Of a stretch of DNA of 64,000 nucleotides, positions 51,617-61,634 are shown piece by piece; the first letter of the stretch is position 1, and each line of letters starts with the position of its first letter. The stretch lies in contig CATOSZ010000003.1 in NCBI GenBank assembly GCA_951812805.1, positions 1,132,557-1,196,556 of the forward strand. The letters run 5' to 3'. A model generated the notes under the pieces. The model did no database searches. It was not told the origin of the DNA and saw only the letters and a program-made list of their open reading frames with translations. The stretch is from an uncultured Alphaproteobacteria bacterium (GTDB lineage: Bacteria; Pseudomonadota; Alphaproteobacteria; GCA-2731375). The translations under genes and the position numbers were made by a program.

Positions 51617-52588
51617 CTATTTCCGGTAGCTGAAAGACGCGTCGAAGCGGGACTGGATATAGGCACCGACGGTCGTCGGCTCGTACGCCGGCGCCTCGCC
51701 GGCGCGGCAGGCGATCGCCGGGTCGACCACCGTGTCGACGTCGGGGTCGACCGCGACGACCAGGGAATAGCGCTCGAGGCCCGAGGTGTTGACCACCCGG
51801 TGCGGGGTCGAGGCGAAGCCGTCGTTGGTCCATCGGGCCAGCAGGTCGCCGACGTTGATCACCAGGGTCCCCGCAATGGGATGCGCGGTGACCCATTCGC
51901 CGGCCTTGTTCTGCACCTGCAGGCCGCCGACCGAATCCTGGCACAGCACGGTCAGGCAGCCATAGTCGGTGTGCGGGCCGACGCCGAACTGGTCGGCGCC
52001 CATGTCGGGGGTCTGCGGCGGGTAGTAGACGACGGAGGCGCGCGAGATCGGCTGACGGTAATGGGCGACGAAGCTGTCCTCCGGCAGGTCCATGGCGACG
52101 GCGAAGGCGCGCAGCAGCTCGCGGCCCAGCGCGTTGCCCGCCTCCAGCCAGGGATAGAGGCCGGCGCGGAATTCCGGCATGGCGGCCGGCCAGCGGTTCT
52201 TGGCGTGGAAGGCGTTGCCGGGATCGTCGGCCTCGACCTCGATCCCCCAAACGAAGCTTTCCTTGAGGTCGGACTTCACGTCGTCGCGCATGCGGGCCTG
52301 GCCGACGGCGAGAAAGCCGCGATGGCGGTCGTTGACCTCGACCTCCAGCTTGGCTTCCATCGGCTGGGCGAAGAAGCGGCGCGACGCGGCGCGCGCGTCC
52401 TCGATCACCGTGTCGGGAATGCCGTGGTTCGAGACATAGAAGAAACCCACCGTCTCCGCCGCATCGCGCATCGCCGCCGCCACCCGGGCGGCGCCGCCGG
52501 GCTCGCGCGCCAGCAGGGGGCCCGCATCGATCACCGGGATTTCCGAGGCTTCGATCTCGCGCGCGGTGGCATAGCTCATGACCGTCAA
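51617..52588 (-). CDS. 2OG-Fe(II) oxygenase (isopenicillin N synthase-like)
   Basis: ETVGFFYVSNHGIPD...GVGPHTDYGCLTVLCQD...HRVVNTSGLERYSLVVAVDPD. Confidence 0.88.
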   Translation of the reverse strand: MTVMSYATAREIEASEIPVIDAGPLLAREPGGAARVAAAMRDAAETVGFFYVSNHGIPDTVIEDARAASRRFFAQPMEAKLEVEVNDRHRGFLAVGQARMRDDVKSDLKESFVWGIEVEADDPGNAFHAKNRWPAAMPEFRAGLYPWLEAGNALGRELLRAFAVAMDLPEDSFVAHYRQPISRASVVYYPPQTPDMGADQFGVGPHTDYGCLTVLCQDSVGGLQVQNKAGEWVTAHPIAGTLVINVGDLLARWTNDGFASTPHRVVNTSGLERYSLVVAVDPDVDTVVDPAIACRAGEAPAYEPTTVGAYIQSRFDASFSYRK

Positions 52589-53163
52589 TCCTTCCCGTAG
52601 TAGCCGATGGCATCGCCCGCGAGGCTGACGCCGAGCCCGTTCAGCAGCCGGTTGGAATAGTTGAAATAGGCGCAGACCTGGTTCACCTCCAGGATCTCGC
52701 CGTCGCTGGCGCCGGCCTCGCGCGCCGCCAGCACGTCGGCCTCGACCATCTCGCCGGGCGTCGCCGTCAGCTTGCGGGTATAGCGTAGCAGCGCCAGCTC
52801 CTTGCCGGCGAACACCCGCTCGGGCGCGCCGGCCTCGAGGGCCTGATAGATCGCTTCCGAGCGCGCCTCGTCGTCGATCAGTTCCGCCGCATTGCGGAAG
52901 TGATGGGTCAGGCTGTATTCGCAGTCGTTGGTCATCGAGGTATAGACGGCGACCGTCTCCAGGAACCAGAGCGGCAGGACGTTGTCCTCGTGGTGCAGCA
53001 CGCTTTTGTAGAGCACCAGGTGCCCTTCCATCGTGTGTGGGCGCAGGCTGTGGGCGCGCATGACGTTGTCGACGGTGTTCTTGGGCGTCTTCACCCGCTC
53101 GTACATCTCCCGCAGGAAGCCGGTGGCCGCCTCATAGGAAATCATCTCGATCCAGGCTGACAT
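52585..53163 (-). CDS. AhpD/carboxymuconolactone decarboxylase-like protein
   Basis: VAVYTSMTNDCEYSLTHHFRNAAELI. Confidence 0.75.
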   Translation of the reverse strand: MSAWIEMISYEAATGFLREMYERVKTPKNTVDNVMRAHSLRPHTMEGHLVLYKSVLHHEDNVLPLWFLETVAVYTSMTNDCEYSLTHHFRNAAELIDDEARSEAIYQALEAGAPERVFAGKELALLRYTRKLTATPGEMVEADVLAAREAGASDGEILEVNQVCAYFNYSNRLLNGLGVSLAGDAIGYYGKD

Positions 53164-53180
53164 CGGCGCGTCCCCTCCCC

Positions 53181-53963
53181 TTACGGTGTGTCTTCGGCCA
53201 GGAACGCTTCATAGTCCGCGATCACGTCCGGCACCAGGATTTCCAGCAGGCGGCGGCCCGCCTCCGGCGTCGCGAGAGAGGGGTCGGAGCCGATCCGCCC
53301 GTCGGGAAACCAGTGCCGGTGATGGACCGCGTCATAATGCCGGTCGCCGCCGAAGTCGCGGTAGTAGCCGGGCGAGAGCCGCGCCGGCTTGGCCATCTCG
53401 ACCCGCTTGATCGCGTCGGGATAGGCCGCCTGGGTGATCGCCACCTCGCTCGGCGTCGCGTGCAGCCCCTCGTCCTCGCCGTAGAGGTCGTGGCGCAGCG
53501 TGTTCGCGCCCTCGTACTCCCACCAGCTTCTCAGGCGACAGCGCAGGGGCGACGCGCCGGCGCGATCGGCGCGGAAACTGGCGTCGGCATAGAGATCCTG
53601 GAAGGCGGCGTTGGCCGGCGCGATGTTGCCGCCATGGCCGTTCAGAAAGAACACCCGCTCGAAGCCATGGCGGACGAGGGAGCGGACATAGTCCCGGATC
53701 ACGGCCATCAGGGTCTCCGCCCGGAGCGTGACCGTGCCCGGAAAGTCGAGATTGAACTGCGCGACGCCCAAGGTGATCGTCGGCCCGACCAGAACCCCGT
53801 GCGCCGTGCCGGTGGCGAGCGCGATCTCCTCCGCGCAAATCGCGTCCGTGGCGATCAGGCCGTTCGGGCCGTGCTGTTCCATCGAGCCGATGGGCACGAT
53901 GATGCCCTTCGAGGTCTCGAGATAGGCCTCGACCTCGGGCCAGGTGCTGAGCGCCAGCCGCAT
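53181..53963 (-). CDS. Creatininase family protein
   Basis: GIIVPIGSMEQHGPNGLIATDAICAEEIA...FFLNGHGGNIAPANAAF. Confidence 0.9.
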   Translation of the reverse strand: MRLALSTWPEVEAYLETSKGIIVPIGSMEQHGPNGLIATDAICAEEIALATGTAHGVLVGPTITLGVAQFNLDFPGTVTLRAETLMAVIRDYVRSLVRHGFERVFFLNGHGGNIAPANAAFQDLYADASFRADRAGASPLRCRLRSWWEYEGANTLRHDLYGEDEGLHATPSEVAITQAAYPDAIKRVEMAKPARLSPGYYRDFGGDRHYDAVHHRHWFPDGRIGSDPSLATPEAGRRLLEILVPDVIADYEAFLAEDTP

Positions 53964-53980
53964 GATGCCACGCCTTGCCT

Positions 53981-54373
53981 CTAGTCGTCCGCGATGAAGG
54001 CCATGGCGTCGACCTCGACGTCGATGTCGGGATCGAAGAAGCCCGCCAGGCCGACCCAACCGGTGGTCGGCAGGATCTCGCCGAAGACCTCGGCATGGGC
54101 CCGGCCCGCGTCGGGCCAGCGCGACATGTCGGTGAGGTACATCCGGGTGCGAAAAACATCGGAGAACGAGGCGCCCGCCTGGCTAAGCGACTGGCCGATG
54201 ATCTCGAGGCAGAGCCGGGTCTGGCGGTAGACGTCGCCCGGATAAAGGATGGTGCCGTCGGGTGCTGCCGGCGAGGTCATCGAGAGGTCGATGATGTTGC
54301 CGAGGCGCACCGCGCGGCTGAATCCGGCCTGTGCCTCCCAGGGCCGGCCACTGGAAATGTTCTGGCGCTTCAT
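53981..54373 (-). CDS. RidA family protein
   Basis: RAVRLGNIIDLSMTSP...GDVYRQTRLCLEIIGQSLSQAGASFSDVFRTRMYLTD. Confidence 0.85.
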   Translation of the reverse strand: MKRQNISSGRPWEAQAGFSRAVRLGNIIDLSMTSPAAPDGTILYPGDVYRQTRLCLEIIGQSLSQAGASFSDVFRTRMYLTDMSRWPDAGRAHAEVFGEILPTTGWVGLAGFFDPDIDVEVDAMAFIADD

Positions 54374-54494
54374 CCTCGTCCCTCCCACGAACCCAACCGG
54401 TGCCGGCATAGCATATTTCCAGGCCTTTTCCCTTGTCGGCGTGGGCCGGGGCGTGCCATCAAGCGAGGGGGCGCGGCGAGGGGGCGGGGCGAGC

Positions 54495-55283
54495 ATGGTG
54501 AAACGACACCGCTGGTGGCTCGACACCGTGCAATTCATCGCGCTCGTCGCCGGCCTGATCTATATCGCCGTGCTGGGTGCCGAACAGCTCAACTACAATT
54601 GGCAATGGTACCGGGTGCCTAAGCTATTCTGGCGGGTGATCGACGGCGAGCTGATCTGGGGCCCGCTGATCGACGGCCTGCTGGTCACCTTCGAAATCAC
54701 CGCCTGGGCTTTGCCGTTGGCGATCCTCATCGGCCTGACCACGGCGCTGCTGCGACGCTCCAACTCCTTCGCCGGGCGTTGGGTGGCGACCGCCTATCTC
54801 GAGATCATCCGCTCGACGCCGATCCTGGTGCAGGTCTACATCTTCTATTTCATCATCGCGCCGATCTTCGGCATCCAGGCCTTCTGGGCCTGCGTCCTGG
54901 CGCTGGCCTTCCATGAGGGCTCCTTCACCGCGGAGATCTTCCGCTCCGGCATCGAGTCGGTCGCCAAGGGACAGTGGGAGGCCAGCGACTCGATCGGCCT
55001 GAACCGCGTCGACACCTACCGCTATATCGTCCTGCCGCAGGCCGTGCCGCTGATGCTGCCGCCCCTCACCGGCCAGGTCGTGACACTGATCAAGCATTCC
55101 TCGATCCTGAGCGCAGTGGCGATCTTCGACCTCACCACCATGGCCCTCGACCTCGTGGCCGAAACCTTCATGGCCTTCGAGATCTGGCTCACCGTCGGCG
55201 CCATCTACCTGGTGGTGACCGGCTCGCTCTCGCTGCTGGTCGGCCTGTTCGAACAGCGCATCCGCGCGAGGTACCGGCGATGA
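54495..55283 (+). CDS. Polar amino-acid-type ABC transporter permease
   Basis: TAYLEIIRSTPILVQVYIFYF...GQWEASDSIGLNRVDTYRYIVLPQAVPLMLPPLTGQVVTLIKHSS. Confidence 0.9.
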   Translation: MVKRHRWWLDTVQFIALVAGLIYIAVLGAEQLNYNWQWYRVPKLFWRVIDGELIWGPLIDGLLVTFEITAWALPLAILIGLTTALLRRSNSFAGRWVATAYLEIIRSTPILVQVYIFYFIIAPIFGIQAFWACVLALAFHEGSFTAEIFRSGIESVAKGQWEASDSIGLNRVDTYRYIVLPQAVPLMLPPLTGQVVTLIKHSSILSAVAIFDLTTMALDLVAETFMAFEIWLTVGAIYLVVTGSLSLLVGLFEQRIRARYRR

Positions 55284-56161
55284 CCGCCCGGATGCGCTTC
55301 GGCTGGCTCGACGTCGTGGTCATCGGCTGCGTTGTGGCGCTGCTCGCCTATGTCGCCTACCGGGTGCATGGCCACCTCGTCTACCACTGGAACTGGGCGG
55401 AGCCGTTGCAGTTCTTCTTCCGCCGCGACGAGGCGGACGGCGGCTGGGTCCCCAACCTGCTGATCGAAGGCGTGATCATCACGCTGCGCGTCTCGCTCTG
55501 GGGGGCGGTGCTGGGCATGGCGATCGGCCTCCTCGCCGGCCTCGGCCGGATCAGCCAGGTCGCCCTCTTCCGCATGATCTCGCGCGGTTACGTCGAGCTG
55601 GTGCGCAACGTCGCACCCGTGCCCTTCCTCTTCATCATGTTCTTCTTCGTCGGCAACCAAATCCTGAAACCGCTGGGGCTGGAGGGCGTGCAGGACGCGG
55701 TATCGCCCGCCACCGGCGGGGTGCTGGAACTGATGTTCGGCGAGTTGAACCTGCTGCGCAACTTCGCCGCCGCGACCCTGGCGCTGGCCCTCTACGAAGG
55801 GGCCTATATCGCGGAGATCGTCCGTGCCGGCGTGCTGTCGATCGAGCGCGGGCAATGGGAAGCGGGCGACAGCCTCGGCCTCTCACGCCTGCATCAGCTG
55901 CGCCATGTGATCCTGCCGCAGGCCGTGCAGCGGATCACGCCGCCGCTCGCCAACCAGTCGATCCAGCTGATCAAGGACAGCTCCCTCGTCTCCCTGCTGT
56001 CGATCCAGGAGATGACCTTCATGGGCCAGGAGATCGCGCATTCGACCTCGCGCTTTTTCGAAACCTGGATCATCGTCGCGGCGATGTACTTCGTGGTATG
56101 TTTCGGCCTGTCACGGATCTACGCTCGTCTGGAACGACGCATCAACAAGAGCCGCCGCTAG
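55280..56161 (+). CDS. Polar amino-acid-type ABC transporter permease
   Basis: YVELVRNVAPVPFLFIMFFF...QWEAGDSLGLSRLHQLRHVILPQAVQRITPPLANQSIQLIKDSS. Confidence 0.9.
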   Translation: MTARMRFGWLDVVVIGCVVALLAYVAYRVHGHLVYHWNWAEPLQFFFRRDEADGGWVPNLLIEGVIITLRVSLWGAVLGMAIGLLAGLGRISQVALFRMISRGYVELVRNVAPVPFLFIMFFFVGNQILKPLGLEGVQDAVSPATGGVLELMFGELNLLRNFAAATLALALYEGAYIAEIVRAGVLSIERGQWEAGDSLGLSRLHQLRHVILPQAVQRITPPLANQSIQLIKDSSLVSLLSIQEMTFMGQEIAHSTSRFFETWIIVAAMYFVVCFGLSRIYARLERRINKSRR

Positions 56162-56426
56162 TCCGCATTTCTCACACTATCCATGGCCTCAGCGGCGCTG
56201 TGGGCCCGACAGGGAAGGAGCGCTGCGCCGTTCGATGTGGTTCATCGTACAAGCAGTGCGACGCACCCTGTCGGGCCCACAGCGCCGCCCGGAGGGTCGA
56301 CCTGGGCCGGCCGCTCGGCGAGGCGCGGTCCCTCGACGTAGCCCCGCTACGCCGTCGGGCCCACTCCTCGCCGAATCGACTCGGCCCAGGTAGACTGAGG
56401 CCATGGATAGTGTGAGAAATGCGGAC
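56161..56426. repeat. Nested inverted repeat element F (32-bp perfect outer stem enclosing hairpin modules A and B)
   Basis: 56161-56192/56395-56426 perfect; module A stem 56193-56214/56266-56287 perfect 22 bp; module B within 56297-56394 shared with element E. Confidence 0.95.
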
Positions 56427-56536
56427 TGACACGGGCAAAGACACAACCGAACATCCAAGAACCAACCATGTGCGCACCGTGCCGACGAACGGCCGGTGCG
56501 CGCACCACAAGGGTCGATCACGGGGAGGAAACAACG

Positions 56537-57388
56537 ATGAAGACCTTGAGACGCAACTTTTTGAAACTGGCGATGGCGACCGCTCTTGCCGGCGCGCTCG
56601 TCACGGGCGCGGAAGCGCAGACCGTCAGCAAGCAACTGGCCGGCGAGAGCGTGCTGGAGACGATCAAGAAGCGCGGCAAGCTGCGCGCCGGCGTCTCCTC
56701 CTTCGTGCCCTGGGTCATGCGGGCCAAGGACGGCAGCCTGATCGGCTTCGAAATCGACGTCGCCAAGAAGATCGCCAAGGACATGGACGTCGAGATCGAG
56801 TTCGTGCCGACGCCCTTCTCGGGCATCATCCCGGCCCTGATCGCCGGCGAGTTCGACATTATCATGACCGGCATCTCGCTGGTGCCGAAGCGCAACCTGA
56901 CGATCAACTTCTCCAACCCCTACAACTGGGGCGGCATCGGCATGGCGGCCAACCGCAAGCTGACCGACGGCTGGAAGCCCGAGGACTTCAACAAGCCGAG
57001 CGTCACCTTCACGGTGCGCCGCGGCTCGAACGACTCGATCTTCTCGGTGAAGAAGATTGCGCCCAAGGCGAAGATCCGGCAGTTCGACGACGACGCCCAG
57101 GCGATCCAGGACGTGCTGAACGGCACCGCGCACGCCTTCGTCACCGCCGAGCCGAAGCCGACCAACTACGCCCGCGACTATGCCGACCGCGTGTGGCAGC
57201 CGCTCGGCAAGGAAAAGCTGCTGCGCTGGCCTTCGGCCTTCGCCGTGCGCAAGGGTGATCCGGACATCCTCAACTGGCTGAACAATTGGATCACGCTTTC
57301 CACCGAGCGCGGCTTCATCGAGGAGCGGCACGACTACTGGTTCCGCAACGTCGCGTGGAAGGACCTGGTGGCACCGAAGAAGAAGTAG
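56537..57388 (+). CDS. ABC transporter substrate-binding protein (family 3)
   Basis: [27 protein letters not shown]...[45 protein letters not shown]. Confidence 0.92.
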   Translation: MKTLRRNFLKLAMATALAGALVTGAEAQTVSKQLAGESVLETIKKRGKLRAGVSSFVPWVMRAKDGSLIGFEIDVAKKIAKDMDVEIEFVPTPFSGIIPALIAGEFDIIMTGISLVPKRNLTINFSNPYNWGGIGMAANRKLTDGWKPEDFNKPSVTFTVRRGSNDSIFSVKKIAPKAKIRQFDDDAQAIQDVLNGTAHAFVTAEPKPTNYARDYADRVWQPLGKEKLLRWPSAFAVRKGDPDILNWLNNWITLSTERGFIEERHDYWFRNVAWKDLVAPKKK

Positions 57389-57455
57389 CCGCCAACATGT
57401 TGCCGGCCGGGCGCGGTATCTCGCGGCCGGCCGCACCTTTCCCGGGAGCCCGCCC

Positions 57456-58205
57456 ATGACCGATGCCGCGAACCTGATGATCGAGCTCGGCGGCGTCGCC
57501 AAGTGGTTCGGCGACTTCCAGGCCCTGAAGGGCGTCGACCTGGAGGTCGGCCTGGGCCAGCGGATCGTCGTCTGCGGCCCGTCCGGCTCCGGCAAGTCGA
57601 CCATGATCCGCTGCATCAATCGGCTGGAGCGCCACGACGCCGGCCGCATCGTTGTCGACGGCATCGAGCTTACCGACGACATGAAGAACATCACCGCCGT
57701 GCGCCGCGAGGTCGGCATGGTGTTCCAGCAGTTCAACCTCTTCCCGCACCTGAGCGTGCTGGACAATCTCACCCTGGCACCGATGAAGGCCCGCAAGATG
57801 TCGAAGCGGGAGGCCGCGGAACTGGCGCGCCACTACCTCGAACGCGTGCGGATCCCGGAGCAGGCGGACAAGTATCCGGGCCAGCTCTCCGGCGGCCAGC
57901 AGCAGCGCGTCGCCATCGCCCGCAGTCTCTGCATGCGCCCGAAGATCATGCTGTTCGACGAGCCGACCTCGGCCCTCGATCCGGAGATGATCAAGGAAGT
58001 GCTCGACACCATGGTCGAGCTGGCCGAGGACGGCATGACGATGATCGTGGTAACGCACGAGATGGGCTTCGCCAAAACCGTCGCCGACAGCGTCGTCTTC
58101 ATGGACGCCGGCGAAATCGTCGAATCCCTGCCGCCGGACGTGTTCTTCACCGCGCCCGAAAGCCCACGCACCATCGAATTCCTGAGCAAGATCCTGATTC
58201 ATTGA
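57456..58205 (+). CDS. Polar amino-acid-type ABC transporter ATP-binding protein
   Basis: [54 protein letters not shown]. Confidence 0.93.
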   Translation: MTDAANLMIELGGVAKWFGDFQALKGVDLEVGLGQRIVVCGPSGSGKSTMIRCINRLERHDAGRIVVDGIELTDDMKNITAVRREVGMVFQQFNLFPHLSVLDNLTLAPMKARKMSKREAAELARHYLERVRIPEQADKYPGQLSGGQQQRVAIARSLCMRPKIMLFDEPTSALDPEMIKEVLDTMVELAEDGMTMIVVTHEMGFAKTVADSVVFMDAGEIVESLPPDVFFTAPESPRTIEFLSKILIH

Positions 58206-58230
58206 GCCACGACAGCGGGAGGGCCGCGCC

Positions 58231-59589
58231 ATGACCGCCGCCGACGAATCCCAGGTCCGCACACGCCGCCCGTTCGGCGCCTATTACCGCGATCCGACCA
58301 TCGAGGACGACGCGGAACTGACCGGCGTCGGCCGCGGCACGCCCGGCGGCGAATACCTGCGCCGTACCTGGCAGCCGGTCTGCCTCTGCGAAGAAGTGGG
58401 CGACCTGCCGTTGCCGGTACGCATGCTGGGCGAGGACCTCGTCGTCTTCCGCACCCGGGCCGGCGTGGTCGGCCTGCTGGACCGGGCCTGCAGCCACCGG
58501 GGCACCTCCCTCGAATATGGGCTGCCGTCGGAAACGGGGCTGGTCTGCTGCTATCACGGCTGGCACTTCGCCCCGGACGGGACCATCCTCGAAACCCCGA
58601 ACGATCCCGACAGCACCCTGAAGGACCGGCTCTGCCATCCCGCCTATCCGACGCACGAGCGCGACGGCATCATCTTCGCCTGGATGGGCCCGCCGGACGA
58701 GCGGCCGGACTTTCCCGTGCTCGACGCCTATGTCCAGGCGGATACGGAGATTGTGCCCTTCGCCCTCGATTTCCCCTGCAACTGGGTCCAGGTCCTCGAC
58801 AATACCCAGGACCCGGTGCATTCCTGTTTCCTGCATACCCGGGTGAGCGGCGCCCAGTTCTCGATCTCCTGGGGCGAGATCCCGGAGCTGGAATATATCG
58901 CGACGCCGATCGGCATGATCAATCTCAACGTTCGGCGATGGGGGGATCGCATCTGGGTGCGCACCACCGATGCCATGCTGCCGAACCTGAACCAGACCGG
59001 CGCGCTTTGGCTGACGGCGGACCGGGAGGAGACGTTCCTCGGCTGCGCGCTCACCCGCTGGATGCGGCCCGTCGACGATACCAACACGCGGATGATCGGC
59101 TGGCGCTATTTCAACGCGGCGACGGACCGCGAGCGGGTCGGCGACAAGGCCGCGGTCGGCGTCGGCAAGATCGACTTCATCGGCCAGACGGAAGACGAAC
59201 GGCCCTACGCGGAACGCCAGCGCGTGCCGGGCGACTTCGAGGCGATCGCCGGCCAGGGCCCCATCGCGCCCGCCGCCCGCTGGAACCTGAACCGGGGCGA
59301 CCGGGGCGTGACGATGCTGCGCCGGCTGATCCGGGAAAACATCCGCGCCGTGGCCGAGGGCCGCGACTATACGGTGCTGGAACGCGCTGCCGCACCGGGC
59401 GGCATCGTTCCCACCTACACCCGCGATACCGTCGTCACTCTGCCGCCCGGACAGGGCGACGACCGCGCGTTGCTGCGCGAGATTGCCGCCGAGGTCTGGG
59501 CGGCGGTGCGCGACGGCGCAAGCCTGGATGGCGACCGGGGAAGCCAGTTCGCCGCCGAGCTGGACCGGATTGTCCGCCATCACCGCTAG
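58231..59589 (+). CDS. Rieske 2Fe-2S aromatic ring-hydroxylating oxygenase
   Basis: CSHRGTSLEYG...VCCYHGWHFAPDG (CxH..CxxH); NTQDPVHSCFLHT. Confidence 0.9.
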   Translation: MTAADESQVRTRRPFGAYYRDPTIEDDAELTGVGRGTPGGEYLRRTWQPVCLCEEVGDLPLPVRMLGEDLVVFRTRAGVVGLLDRACSHRGTSLEYGLPSETGLVCCYHGWHFAPDGTILETPNDPDSTLKDRLCHPAYPTHERDGIIFAWMGPPDERPDFPVLDAYVQADTEIVPFALDFPCNWVQVLDNTQDPVHSCFLHTRVSGAQFSISWGEIPELEYIATPIGMINLNVRRWGDRIWVRTTDAMLPNLNQTGALWLTADREETFLGCALTRWMRPVDDTNTRMIGWRYFNAATDRERVGDKAAVGVGKIDFIGQTEDERPYAERQRVPGDFEAIAGQGPIAPAARWNLNRGDRGVTMLRRLIRENIRAVAEGRDYTVLERAAAPGGIVPTYTRDTVVTLPPGQGDDRALLREIAAEVWAAVRDGASLDGDRGSQFAAELDRIVRHHR

Positions 59590-59648
59590 CCTGCGTGGCG
59601 TGGCGAGAAGAAACCATCTACCCTCGGTTCCTTGGAACGGAGGCGGAT

Positions 59649-61526
59649 ATGCGCCGCATCCTTGGCATCGTTTTGTGGCTGACGTGCTTTTTCGCCGCCC
59701 CGGTGCAGGCGGGCGAGGTGGCCTTCGGCCGCTACCATGCGCTGGTCATCGGGATAAACGACTACGCCCACCTGCCGAAGCTGAAGACCGCCGTCAAGGA
59801 CGCGGAAGCCGTCGCCGAGGTCCTCAAAGCCCGGCACGGGTTCTCGGTTCGTCTCCTGCGCAATGCCACCCGTGATGACATCCTGCTGGCCCTGAACGAA
59901 TATCGGGCGGAACTGACCGAGTCGGATAATCTTCTCGTCTACTACGCCGGGCATGGCGTTCTCGACCGCCGGACCGATACGGGTTTCTGGCAACCCGCCG
60001 ATGCCATGGCCGACAACGACCTGAACTGGATCCCCAACGAAGACCTGACGCGCCGCTTGAGCGCCATGTCGGCGCGCCACGTGATGATCATCGCGGACAG
60101 CTGTTATTCCGGCGCCCTTGTGCGAAGCGCCGACTCCCGGCTCCCGACCGGCAGCGACCGGCGGCGGCTATTTGCGCGCCTGGCGGAGAAGCGTTCGCGA
60201 ACCGCTATCGTCTCGGGCGGTCTCGAGCCTGTCGCCGACAGCGGACGGAACGGTCACTCGGTCTTCGCCAACGCCTTCCTCGCCGCCCTGCGGGACAACG
60301 CCGAAATCATCGAAGGTCTGAGCCTCTTTACCCGGATCAGCCGGCCGGTCATCGTCAACGCGCGCCAGACGCCGCAATACGCCGATATCCGAAACGCCGG
60401 TCACGAGGGCGGTGAGTTCATCTTCGTTCCCAAGGGTGCGACCGTTGTCGTGGTGCCACCGGCGACGGTCGCGCCGGTCGACGAGCGCAGGTTCGACCTG
60501 GCGTTCTGGGAGAGCGTCAAGGACAGCAATGAACAGGCAGCTTTCGAGGCCTACCTGGCGAAGTATCCCGACGGCATCTACGCGACGCTCGCCCGCCTCA
60601 ACCTGAAGAAGTTCGCCGACCCAGGGGCCCGGACGCCGAAGCCCGCCCCTCGCCCGGCGGCGCCGGGACACGCCACTCTGATACCGGCCAAACCAAAGGG
60701 TGGCGCGGCGGCCGTGCCGGCCGTCGGTGTCCACGGCCCGGATCTGGTTCCGGGCCACGTGTTCAAAGACTGCGACATCTGCCCGGAGATGGTCGTGCTG
60801 CCGGCGGGAAGCTTCACGATGGGTACGCCGGACACGGAAGCGGGGCGCAAAGCGATAGAGGGCCCCCGGCACGAGGTTACCTTCGCCAGGCCCTTTGCCA
60901 TCGCCAAATTCGAAGTGACATTCGAGGAATGGGACGCCTGCGTATCCGAGGGCGGCTGCAAGCGTGGTGGGCGAAGCGACAAGGGCTGGGGCCGGGGGCG
61001 CCTGCCCGTGATCCACGTCACCTGGCATCAAGCAAAGGCATACACCGCGTGGCTCGCCGCGAGAACCGGCAAGCCATACCGCCTGCCGAGCGAGGCGGAA
61101 TGGGAGTATGCGGCACGCGCCGGCGCGCCAACACGCTATCCCTGGGGCGATGACGCGACACACGGCGAGATCTGCCGCCATGCGAACGGCCGCGACAGGA
61201 GCACCGGATCACACCTGGCGAACCGCGCCTGTGACGATGGCAGCGCGGAACGGACGGCCGAAGTCGGCCGCTACGAAGGGAACGACTTCGGCCTGTTCGA
61301 CATGATCGGCAATGTCGAGGAATGGCTGGAAGACTGTCTGAACAAAAGCTACGTGGCGGCGCCGGACGATGGCACCGCCTGGACCGGCGGCAATTGCGAC
61401 TATCACATGAAACGCGGCGGATCCTGGAACGCCAGACCACGCGAACTCCGCGTCGGGCGGCGCTCTTTCGCCGACGCCGTCTTCGCGATGCCCCACATCG
61501 GCTTTCGCGTCGCGATGGGTCGTTGA
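59649..61526 (+). CDS. Secreted caspase-like (p20) protein with C-terminal FGE/sulfatase-modifying-type domain
   Basis: Signal peptide; HALVIGINDY, YYAGHG (His), ADSCYSGA (Cys); C-term MVVLPAGSFTMGTPD...YRLPSEAEWEYAARAG...HMKRGGSWNARP...IGFRVAM. Confidence 0.88.
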   Translation: MRRILGIVLWLTCFFAAPVQAGEVAFGRYHALVIGINDYAHLPKLKTAVKDAEAVAEVLKARHGFSVRLLRNATRDDILLALNEYRAELTESDNLLVYYAGHGVLDRRTDTGFWQPADAMADNDLNWIPNEDLTRRLSAMSARHVMIIADSCYSGALVRSADSRLPTGSDRRRLFARLAEKRSRTAIVSGGLEPVADSGRNGHSVFANAFLAALRDNAEIIEGLSLFTRISRPVIVNARQTPQYADIRNAGHEGGEFIFVPKGATVVVVPPATVAPVDERRFDLAFWESVKDSNEQAAFEAYLAKYPDGIYATLARLNLKKFADPGARTPKPAPRPAAPGHATLIPAKPKGGAAAVPAVGVHGPDLVPGHVFKDCDICPEMVVLPAGSFTMGTPDTEAGRKAIEGPRHEVTFARPFAIAKFEVTFEEWDACVSEGGCKRGGRSDKGWGRGRLPVIHVTWHQAKAYTAWLAARTGKPYRLPSEAEWEYAARAGAPTRYPWGDDATHGEICRHANGRDRSTGSHLANRACDDGSAERTAEVGRYEGNDFGLFDMIGNVEEWLEDCLNKSYVAAPDDGTAWTGGNCDYHMKRGGSWNARPRELRVGRRSFADAVFAMPHIGFRVAMGR

Positions 61527-61634
61527 TCGCCTGGGTGCCGCGTCTCCTGCTGAAACCGCCTGTCTGGAATTCTGTTCGCGGTCCCTATTGGGAGTGGATG
61601 GGCCTCGTCCCGTCGACGCCGGACTTTAGGCCTC

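Noticed and set aside
60780-61526. Possible diversity-generating retroelement target (FGE/C-lectin fold)
   Set aside because: No reverse transcriptase ORF and no TR/VR adenine-biased repeat pair seen in the window.
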